DNA of 6,707 bases from Actinomycetota bacterium (GTDB lineage: Bacteria; Actinomycetota; Thermoleophilia; Solirubrobacterales; 70-9): positions 1 through 6,707 of the forward strand of contig JAFDWD010001056.1 of the NCBI GenBank assembly GCA_018268695.1. The letters are read 5' to 3'. This document shows positions 1-4,853 of the stretch, in pieces (the first letter of the stretch is position 1; each line of letters begins with the position of its first letter). The position numbers were made by a program, and so were the translations under genes. The notes beneath the pieces are model-generated. The model was not told the DNA's origin. It made no database searches and worked only from the letters and a program-made list of their open reading frames with translations.

Positions 1-349
1 CGCCGAGAACCTGGAGGGCGTCGAGCTCCTCGCGGATCTTGCGGGCGCCGAGGTCGGCGGTGATCGCGGTCCCAGCCACCCCGGCGACGACGATCGCGGT
101 GACCAGCGGGCCGATCCAGCGGATCGCGGTGAGGACGAAGAAGCCGCCGAGGCGGTCGAGCGAGCCGAAGACGTGGAGTGGCCCGGCCGCCTGCAGCCCC
201 GGCGCGCCGAGGTTGAGGGCGAAGGTCGAGGCGAGGAGCGGCAGCCAGCAGAGTCGGATCGCGAAGACGATCTGCTCGACCAGCTCCTCGCCGTAGGGGT
301 AGGGGGCGCGAACGGCCGAGCGCAGCGTGCGCGCGGTGAGGAGGACCAT
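1..349 (-). CDS. MlaE/YrbE-family ABC transporter permease, N-terminal part (cut by window edge)
   Basis: This is the membrane permease of an Mce/Mla-type ABC system that moves lipids or sterol-like molecules across the envelope. Only the first 116 residues are present and the gene runs off the left edge. The visible part has a short cytoplasmic N-terminus with a PYPYG motif, a hydrophobic segment at about residues 25-48 and a second at about 68-98. The loop after residue 98 is characteristic of the family (ITADLGARKIREELDAL). It carries the EExDAL motif at residues 107-112, which in YrbE/MlaE proteins is the coupling loop thought to contact the ATPase. I chose ATG 349 because a perfect AGGAGGT lies 7 bases upstream. 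An in-frame GTG at 415 would add 22 residues but has no comparable ribosome site and would overlap the preceding gene. The upstream neighbour, 47 bases away on the same strand, is a GntR regulator. By family custom a second permease and MCE proteins would follow to the left. The family call is firm; the substrate is unknown. Confidence 0.93.
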   Translation of the reverse strand, partial: MVLLTARTLRSAVRAPYPYGEELVEQIVFAIRLCWLPLLASTFALNLGAPGLQAAGPLHVFGSLDRLGGFFVLTAIRWIGPLVTAIVVAGVAGTAITADLGARKIREELDALQVLG

Positions 350-356
350 GCTCCCC

Positions 357-363
357 ACCTCCT
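357..363 (-). promoter_or_regulatory. Strong Shine-Dalgarno site for the MlaE/YrbE permease
   Basis: The minus strand reads AGGAGGT, a full match to the anti-SD sequence, 7 bases before ATG 349. It is the clearest ribosome site in the window and decides the permease start. It also suggests the permease is translated from its own initiation site on a transcript shared with the GntR gene. Confidence 0.85.
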
Positions 364-396
364 CGAAGAGCGGCGCGACCCGCCCGATTCCCCGGC

Positions 397-1158
397 CTAT
401 CGCTTCTGCCGCCACCAGCCCATCGCCCGGGCCAGCGGCCCGGCCTCCCCTGCCTCGTGGTCGGCCTCCTCGCCGGCGCGGCGCCGCGCCTCCTCCCCCG
501 CGCGCCGCTCCGCCGCCCGCCGCGCCTCCGAGAGCTGGGCGACGAGCGTGTCCCGCGTCCGCTCCAGCTCCTCGACCCCGGCGACGTGTGCCGAGGCGAC
601 CCGCGGCGCGGTCGGCAAGTCGGCGGGGATGAAGCGGGCGAAGTCGGCGAGCTCCCGCTCGAGCACGCCGATCTGGCGACGGAGCTCCTGGCGGACGCCG
701 ATCGCTTCGGCCTCGGCGGCGTCGATCCCGACGGGAGCGGACGCCCCCGACCCGCCGAGCGCGTCGCCCCCGATCGCCGCGCAGGCGAGCGCGACCTCGG
801 CCAGCTCCCGCGCCGAGAGGCCGGCGGCACGCGCCTTGCGGATCGCCTCGCCCGCGATCTCCTCCAGCTCCGGCGCTGTCCGCACCCCGTCGGCGACGAA
901 GGTGCCGCGGCCGTGCCGACCGGCGACGAGCCCCTCGTCCTCGAGCCCCGCGTAGACGGCGCGCACCGTGTTCGTGTTGACGCCCGCCCAGTCGGCGAGG
1001 CGGCGCACGCTCGGCAGCTGCTCCCCCGCCGCGAGCCGGCCGGTGGAGATCAGCGCCCGCAGGCGGAGCGTCAACTGCAGGCCGACCGGCAGGTCGTCCT
1101 CGGGATCGACGGCGAAGGGATTCGATGCCGCGGCCGTGTCAGACGACTGTGCTACCAC
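397..1158 (-). CDS. GntR-family transcriptional regulator with C-terminal coiled coil
   Basis: This is a DNA-binding regulator of 253 residues. Residues 23-90 form a typical GntR winged helix: LPVGLQLTLRLRALISTGRL, then LPSVRRLADWAGVNTNTVRA as the helix-turn-helix, then LEDEGLV and a wing ending in RGTFV. No FCD, UTRA or aminotransferase effector domain is visible. The remaining 160 residues are Ala/Glu/Arg-rich helix, with heptad-like stretches at about 144-165 and 190-235, suggesting dimerisation. The architecture is closest to the short YtrA-like GntR proteins but with a longer tail. The start is a GTG lying inside a perfect inverted repeat. There is no in-frame alternative upstream before a stop at 1186-1188 and no SD, so leaderless translation is plausible. 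The next gene, 47 bases downstream on the same strand, is an MlaE/YrbE permease, so control of that lipid-transport operon is the natural guess. The family is certain; the target and ligand are inferred or unknown. Confidence 0.92.
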   Translation of the reverse strand: MVAQSSDTAAASNPFAVDPEDDLPVGLQLTLRLRALISTGRLAAGEQLPSVRRLADWAGVNTNTVRAVYAGLEDEGLVAGRHGRGTFVADGVRTAPELEEIAGEAIRKARAAGLSARELAEVALACAAIGGDALGGSGASAPVGIDAAEAEAIGVRQELRRQIGVLERELADFARFIPADLPTAPRVASAHVAGVEELERTRDTLVAQLSEARRAAERRAGEEARRRAGEEADHEAGEAGPLARAMGWWRQKR

Positions 1159-1169
1159 AGCAGCACAGT
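1146..1169 (-). promoter_or_regulatory. Perfect inverted repeat overlapping the GntR start codon (candidate operator)
   Basis: The minus strand has ACTGTGCT, an 8-base spacer, then AGCACAGT. The 8-bp arms are exactly complementary, and the GTG start (1158-1156) sits in the spacer. No T-run follows, so it is not an obvious terminator. A dyad of this size at the start of a GntR gene fits autoregulation, but binding is inferred. Confidence 0.5.
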
Positions 1170-1194
1170 ACCACCAAAGTGTGCGTCAGATCAA
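1165..1194 (-). promoter_or_regulatory. Possible -35/-10 promoter of the GntR gene
   Basis: TTGATC (1194-1189) and TACTGT (1170-1165) are separated by 18 bases. Initiation about 7 bases after the second box would fall at 1158, the GTG start codon. That would give a leaderless mRNA and is consistent with the missing SD. The -10 match is only moderate, and the box overlaps the left arm of the candidate operator. Confidence 0.35.
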
Positions 1195-1203
1195 ACAGCC
1201 CTG

Positions 1204-2007
1204 CTATTCGCAGCTCGGGCGTTTCCCTTCCGGCAGTTCGTGGACCCGGCCCTGGGTGTCGACCGAGATCCCCATCGGGCTCGAGGTGTTCGGCGTCTTC
1301 AGCCTTTTGCCGTCGACCAGGACGCGGACCGCGCCGTTGCCGAAGGCCGCGGTGAAGGAGCGCGAGCTGAACGGGCCGACGCTTTCCCCCGCGGCCAGCG
1401 TCGCGCCGTCGACCAGCGCCTTGCCCTTCGCGTCGACGACGCAGGTCCAGACTTCCGCGGTCGATTCCACCTCCAGCTTCACCGTCTTCGGCGTCGACGC
1501 ATGCTGCGCCTGTTGTTTCGCCTTCGACTGCTTCTGCTGCCGCTTGCCCTTCGAGGCCCCGTTGCCGGTCGCCCCTTTCGTCTGCTTCGCCCCGCCGCCT
1601 TCGTCGCCGCCCGAGGAGAGCAGGACGACGCCCACCACGATCGCGGCGAGCACGCCGATGGCGACGACCCAGGTGTAGACGCTCTGCCGTTTGCGTCGAC
1701 GACGGAGCGCGTCGGCCCGTCGCGAGCCGGTCCGGGCGAAGGGCGAGGTCGGCCCGCCGGCGCCGCTCGGCCCTCCCCCCTGCTGGCGCTTGTACTCGTC
1801 GACCAAGGGCTCGGGGTCCACCCCCACGTACCGGGCGTACTTGCGGATGAAGGCGCGCGCGTAGAACTCCTCCGGGAGCGCGTCCCAATCTTCCTGCTCG
1901 ATCGCTTCCAGGTAGCGCGGGCGGATGCCCGTCGCGGCGTGGACCTCCTCGAGGTCCACCGCCCGCCTGGTCCGCGCCTCGGACAGGGTGTCGCCGATTA
2001 CACCCAC
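1204..2007 (-). CDS. RodZ-like helix-turn-helix single-pass membrane protein
   Basis: This 267-residue protein has the RodZ layout. A cytoplasmic HTH_25-type domain occupies about residues 3-72 (IGDTLSEARTRRAVDLEEV, then GIRPRYLEAIEQEDWDALP, then FIRKYARYVGVDPEPLVDEY). A Gly/Ser/Pro linker and an Arg/Lys-rich stretch (102-107) follow, then one membrane segment at about 111-130. After that come a Lys/Gln/Ala/Ser low-complexity stalk at about 139-166 and an external beta-rich domain at about 168-255 resembling DUF4115. In rod-shaped bacteria RodZ links MreB to the wall-synthesis machinery; actinobacterial homologues are often annotated only as HTH proteins, so a cell-shape role here is inference. 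I prefer GTG 2007 because the family usually begins a few residues before IGxTLxxAR. A TTG at 2022 would add five residues. No strong SD precedes either start. The gene stands alone between the MFS gene (98 bases upstream) and the GntR gene (45 bases downstream). Confidence 0.85.
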   Translation of the reverse strand: MGVIGDTLSEARTRRAVDLEEVHAATGIRPRYLEAIEQEDWDALPEEFYARAFIRKYARYVGVDPEPLVDEYKRQQGGGPSGAGGPTSPFARTGSRRADALRRRRKRQSVYTWVVAIGVLAAIVVGVVLLSSGGDEGGGAKQTKGATGNGASKGKRQQKQSKAKQQAQHASTPKTVKLEVESTAEVWTCVVDAKGKALVDGATLAAGESVGPFSSRSFTAAFGNGAVRVLVDGKRLKTPNTSSPMGISVDTQGRVHELPEGKRPSCE

Positions 2008-2034
2008 GTTTCCATTGTGCAAGGTCTGGGTGTA
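1999..2034 (-). repeat. 8-bp inverted repeat around the start of the RodZ-like gene
   Basis: The minus strand reads TACACCCA (2034-2027), 20 bases, then TGGGTGTA (2006-1999). The right arm covers the GTG start and the spacer contains the palindromic word TTGCACAA. Repeats of this size occur by chance several times in a window this long. Only the position at a gene start makes it worth listing as a possible regulatory site. Confidence 0.3.
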
Positions 2035-2105
2035 GCGGTGGTTAAGCCGCGGCGCTGACGGCCGATCGGGGAAAAGTCATGCAGGGGCGGACGGGCCATC
2101 AGCCG

Positions 2106-3395
2106 TCAGGGGACGGCGACCGGCACCTCCGCCTCGGCGCCGGGCACGGTCGCCTCGACGGCGCGCTCGGGAACGTCACGGACCTGCGACATGCGCGAGG
2201 AGAGGACCCAGAAGACGCCGGCGAGGCCGCCGATCGCGGCGATCCACATCGTCGTGCGCAGGCCGATCGCACCGGCGAGGAGGCCGCCGCCGAGCGCGCC
2301 GATCGGGCGCACGCCCCAGTTGACGAAGAGGATCGCGCCCCAGACACGGGAGCGGAGTTCGTCGGGGATGATCGCCGCCTGCAACGAGTAGAGGCCGACG
2401 TCGAGGATCATCACGCCGATCCCGGAGAAGAACTCGGCCGCGGTCAGGAGCAGCATCGAGACGCCGGGCGGCCCGTCGGCGAGCGGGACCAGGAGCAGCG
2501 GCAGCGGCGCGAGGACGAAGGAGAGGATCATCGTCCGGCCGAGCCCGAAGCGGGCGGCCAGCGGCCTCGCCAGCGCCGAGCCGAGGACGCTGCCGAGCGC
2601 GCCGACCCCGAGCGCGATCCCGATCGCGCCGGAGCCGAGGTGCAGCTCGTCGGTGGCGAAGAGGACGATCAGCGCCCAGAAGGCGGTGTTGAAGAGGTTG
2701 AAGGTGGCGGTGCCGAGCAGCGAGGCCTTGAGCAGCGGTGTGCGGCGGACGAAGCGGACGCCCGCGGCGAGGCCGCCGGAGTCGCGCGAGGCGGCGGGTG
2801 GCTCGGGCACGTCGGCGCGGCGGACGAAGAGCGCCGAGAGGAGGAAGCTGACCGCGTCGATCGCGATCGCCACCGGCGCGGTGAGCGCGGCGACGAGGAG
2901 GCCGCCGAGCGTTTTGCCGCCGACCACGGCGACCGAGCGGCTGCCGATCAGCAGCGAGTTCGCCTCGACGTACTCGCGCGGCCGCACCAGCGAGGTGAAG
3001 ACCGTCTGTTCGGCGACCATGAAGAGGATGCCGAGGGTGCCGGTGAGGAAGGCGACGACGTAGAGGAGCGGCAGGGTGAGGAGGCCGAAGACGGCGGCGA
3101 GCGGCAGCCCGAGCAAGAGCACCGCCCGACCGAGGTCGGCGGTGACGAGGAGCGCGCGGCGGTTGCTGCGGCGGTCGGTCCAGGCGCCGAGGGGAAAGGC
3201 GAAGAGGAGGCTCGGCGCCATCTCGACCGCCGCCAGGAAGCCCATCTGCTCGGCGTCGGCGTTGAGGGTGAGGACGGCGAGCAGGGGGATCGCAAGGAGC
3301 GCGATCTGGTCCCCGAAAAGCGAGATGGTCTGCCCGGTCCAGTAGTTGCGGAACGGACGGTTGACCCGCAGCAGCTTCGGGATCCGGCGGCGCAT
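2106..3395 (-). CDS. MFS transporter, drug-efflux type (MFS_3-like)
   Basis: This 429-residue protein is almost entirely hydrophobic, with about 12 membrane helices, the usual length for the superfamily. Helix 1 carries the LFGDQIALLAIPLL pattern (Asp29) seen in MFS_3 exporters. The loop after helix 2 has the motif-A-like signature GAWTDRRSNRR (residues 70-80). A long central cytoplasmic stretch with RRADVPEPP separates the two six-helix halves, and the second half repeats a weaker motif (ARPLAARFGLGR). These features support proton-coupled export of a small hydrophobic compound; the substrate cannot be read from sequence. The start at ATG 3395 shares one base with the stop of the upstream ArsR gene (TGATG), which implies translational coupling and decides the start. 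The same frame stays open up to 3827, but that stretch lies antiparallel over the regulator's codons in another frame and looks non-coding. The C-terminal tail after the last helix is short and hydrophilic. Confidence 0.93.
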   Translation of the reverse strand: MRRRIPKLLRVNRPFRNYWTGQTISLFGDQIALLAIPLLAVLTLNADAEQMGFLAAVEMAPSLLFAFPLGAWTDRRSNRRALLVTADLGRAVLLLGLPLAAVFGLLTLPLLYVVAFLTGTLGILFMVAEQTVFTSLVRPREYVEANSLLIGSRSVAVVGGKTLGGLLVAALTAPVAIAIDAVSFLLSALFVRRADVPEPPAASRDSGGLAAGVRFVRRTPLLKASLLGTATFNLFNTAFWALIVLFATDELHLGSGAIGIALGVGALGSVLGSALARPLAARFGLGRTMILSFVLAPLPLLLVPLADGPPGVSMLLLTAAEFFSGIGVMILDVGLYSLQAAIIPDELRSRVWGAILFVNWGVRPIGALGGGLLAGAIGLRTTMWIAAIGGLAGVFWVLSSRMSQVRDVPERAVEATVPGAEAEVPVAVP

Positions 3396-3976
3396 CAGGG
3401 CGGCGGCGGCTCGTTGGCGAACGGGAAGGCGAGCTGGATGAGGACCGCGGTGCGGGCCCCCTCCGGCTGGCTCTCGGGGCGGCCGACCCGATCCATGTAG
3501 GGCTGCACGATCTCCGCCACCTGCCGGTCGATCTCTTCGAGCTCGGCGGCGGTGACGGCGATCATCCGGTCGTTGGCGGTCGCCGCGTTCGCCCACTCCC
3601 GCGTCTCGTCGTGGCGGCGGTCGACCCACTGCAGGGCCTCGTCGAACCAGCGCTCGACCACGACCCGGCTGAGGAGGTCCCCCGCCTCGTCGACCTCCTC
3701 GCTCGGGCCGCGCGCCACCCATTCGTGGCCGTTCGCGGTCGCCTGCCACGGCCGCTCCCGACCTCGTCCACCTCCCGCCTCCTCGACCAGGCCGTACTTG
3801 GCGAGCGAGCGCAGGTGGAACGAGCACCCGGAGGCGCTTTCGCCGATCCGCTCCCCCGCCTGCGTCGCCGTCAGCGGCCCGAACCGGCGCAGCAGCGCGA
3901 TCAGCTTCAGCCGGGTGGGATGGGCGACGGCGCGCAGCGCCCGCGGATCGGTGAGCTGGACGACTCCCTCGGCCAT
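3395..3976 (-). CDS. ArsR-family (HTH_20-type) transcriptional regulator
   Basis: This 193-residue regulator has an N-terminal winged helix at about residues 9-78. LTDPRALRAVAHPTRLKLIA leads into LTATQAGERIGES, then the recognition helix SGCSFHLRSLAKYGLVEE, then a Gly/Arg-rich wing GGGRGRERPW. The metal-binding ELCVCDL motif of classical ArsR/SmtB proteins is absent, and the only cysteine in the HTH is Cys51, so metal sensing is unlikely. Residues 95-165 are mostly helical and may form a dimerisation or ligand region. It is co-transcribed with the MFS exporter that begins on its stop codon, so repression of that pump and of itself is the expected role. The start is ATG 3976. A GAAAGG-like ribosome site lies about 12 bases upstream, inside a dyad that may be its own operator. 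The C-terminus ends in Pro-rich residues. The family is firm; the inducer is unknown. Confidence 0.93.
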   Translation of the reverse strand: MAEGVVQLTDPRALRAVAHPTRLKLIALLRRFGPLTATQAGERIGESASGCSFHLRSLAKYGLVEEAGGGRGRERPWQATANGHEWVARGPSEEVDEAGDLLSRVVVERWFDEALQWVDRRHDETREWANAATANDRMIAVTAAELEEIDRQVAEIVQPYMDRVGRPESQPEGARTAVLIQLAFPFANEPPPP

Positions 3977-3978
3977 CG

Positions 3979-3999
3979 TCGAAAGCTACCTTTCGAAAG
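3979..3999 (-). promoter_or_regulatory. Overlapping dyads just upstream of ArsR (candidate operator)
   Basis: Two inverted repeats overlap here. One is the perfect 10-bp palindrome CTTTCGAAAG (3999-3990). The other is TCGAAAG, four bases, CTTTCGA (3996-3979), with 7-bp arms. Both lie between the start codon and a TTGACA box. This suits an autorepressing ArsR protein; binding is inferred. Confidence 0.5.
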
Positions 4000-4013
4000 A
4001 CTTCTTTTCAAGG

Positions 4014-4019
4014 TGTCAA
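4014..4019 (-). promoter_or_regulatory. Consensus -35 box (TTGACA) for the ArsR-MFS operon
   Basis: The minus strand reads TTGACA, a perfect -35 hexamer and rare by chance in DNA this GC-rich. A spacer of about 17 bases brings the -10 region onto TCGAAA (3996-3991), a poor match that lies inside the candidate ArsR operator. The transcript would then have a very short leader. The -10 assignment is uncertain. Confidence 0.5.
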
Positions 4020-4035
4020 ACCGCTCTGCGTCGGC

Positions 4036-4057
4036 AAAAACGCCGCGATATGCGCGG
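4036..4057 (-). terminator. Rho-independent terminator after the C40 peptidase gene
   Basis: Read on the minus strand, CCGCG, a five-base loop and CGCGG (4057-4043) are followed by CG and TTTTT (4040-4036). The stem begins about 28 bases after the C40 stop codon and lies before the ArsR promoter, so it separates the two transcription units. The stem is short but GC-only, and the T-run is unusual for this DNA. Confidence 0.65.
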
Positions 4058-4085
4058 AGAATCCCGAACGCGGCGGGAAGGGGCG

Positions 4086-4760
4086 TCAGTAGCCGACGGG
4101 GTGGCGGACGATGAAGCCCTTCGGATAGGGCGGTTCGGCGTGCCAGCGGGGGCCGGTTTCGCCTTCGGCGTCGCCGCCGGTGTCGAAGCGGAGCCCAGCG
4201 ACGACCATGTAGACGTGCGCCTTGTTGGCGTAGATCGTGATCCACTTGCCGGGGCCCGGTTCGCCCCAGGTCATGAAGGAGCCGGAGACGAGCGGCGTTT
4301 CGAGCAGGTTGGCGCCGTGGAGCGCGAAGGAGACCGAGCCGGAGCAGTCGTAGCCTTTGTCGACCCAGGTCCGGTGGCCGCCGCCCCAGACGTAGGGCGT
4401 GGTGCGGATCCGGTTGGCGGCGGCGATGACCTGCTTCACCGCGGTCGGCGCCGAGGCCGGGGCGAGGGCGCGGGTCCCGCGCAGGGTGGCGAGGGCGCCG
4501 GGGACGGTCGGGCCGAGCGGCGGGGGGATCGGGATGCCGCTCGGTTCACTGACCCCGGGGACTTCGGTTTCCGCGGTGCTGGCGGGGATCGACGGGGTTT
4601 CGACCGTTTCGCCGGAGAAGGAGGACGAGACGCCGCCCGAATCGGCCCGGGCGCCGGGGGTGAGCGCCAGGGCGAGGACGGCCAGGCCGGCGAGGGCGAA
4701 ACTCCACGCCAGGAGGCGGGTTTTCGCGCTCAGTGCTCCCGATCGCTCCAGAAAGGTCAC
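4086..4760 (-). CDS. Secreted NlpC/P60-like (C40) cysteine peptidase, putative wall hydrolase
   Basis: This 224-residue exported protein has a Lys/Arg-containing N-terminus, a hydrophobic core at about residues 16-33 and an ARA-D signal-peptidase site after residue 39. A Ser/Thr/Pro-rich linker covers about 40-105. The catalytic domain, about 107-224, starts with an IAAANRIRTTPYVWGGGH segment. GYDCSGSVSFALHG follows with the nucleophile Cys139. His182 in KAHVYMVVAGLRFDT is the likely catalytic histidine. C40 enzymes usually cleave peptide stems of peptidoglycan, but the actual substrate here is not known. The domain is compact and has no recognisable SH3 or LysM wall-binding module; the linker may simply span the wall. 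The start is GTG 4760, with no convincing SD, so the exact N-terminus is the weakest point. The gene is monocistronic, ends at an intrinsic terminator, and diverges from the propeller gene with 93 bases between starts. Confidence 0.88.
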   Translation of the reverse strand: MTFLERSGALSAKTRLLAWSFALAGLAVLALALTPGARADSGGVSSSFSGETVETPSIPASTAETEVPGVSEPSGIPIPPPLGPTVPGALATLRGTRALAPASAPTAVKQVIAAANRIRTTPYVWGGGHRTWVDKGYDCSGSVSFALHGANLLETPLVSGSFMTWGEPGPGKWITIYANKAHVYMVVAGLRFDTGGDAEGETGPRWHAEPPYPKGFIVRHPVGY

Positions 4761-4853
4761 CTGAGGGTGATCGACCCGTCCCGAAGAGCGTGAAATTTTG
4801 CACGTCTACGCCCAGACGCGAATTCCTTCTCGGGTCCCGATAAAAAGTCCGCC
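4761..4853. promoter_or_regulatory. Divergent promoter region between the C40 peptidase and propeller genes
   Basis: These 93 bases are the only upstream DNA for both genes and are locally AT-richer. For the plus-strand gene, GATAAA (4839-4844) is a possible -10 only about 10 bases before ATG 4854, and no SD is present, which suggests a leaderless or very short-leader mRNA. For the minus-strand gene, CAAAAT (4800-4795) is a possible -10. A small inverted repeat, CGTCT (4803-4807) with AGACG (4814-4818), lies between them and could be a shared operator. No good -35 boxes are evident. Confidence 0.4.

Noticed and set aside
350..415. GTG at 415 as the start of the permease
   Set aside because: It would overlap the GntR stop and lacks a ribosome site, whereas ATG 349 has AGGAGGT at ideal spacing.
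2008..2022. TTG at 2022 as the start of the RodZ-like gene
   Set aside because: It adds only MHNGN ahead of the conserved start region and uses a rarer codon; GTG 2007 fits the family better, though neither has a good SD.
457..2058. Long plus-strand open frame over the GntR and RodZ-like genes
   Set aside because: It is antisense to two well-supported genes, has Arg/Pro/Gly-biased composition and no family resemblance; this is typical of stop-poor GC-rich DNA.
2055..2109. CTGACGGC/GCCGTCAG inverted repeat between the MFS and RodZ-like genes as a terminator
   Set aside because: The arms are only 8 bp with about 39 bases between them, and the TTTT stretch lies inside the loop, not after the stem.
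2079..3500. Plus-strand 473-codon open frame opposite the MFS gene
   Set aside because: Its product is a monotonous Glu/Asp/Arg/Gly mixture, the expected antisense image of hydrophobic helix codons in the exporter.
3396..3827. N-terminal extension of the MFS open frame upstream of 3395
   Set aside because: The extra 144 residues are Arg/Gly/Pro-rich and overlap the ArsR codons in another frame; the TGATG junction and normal MFS length point to ATG 3395.
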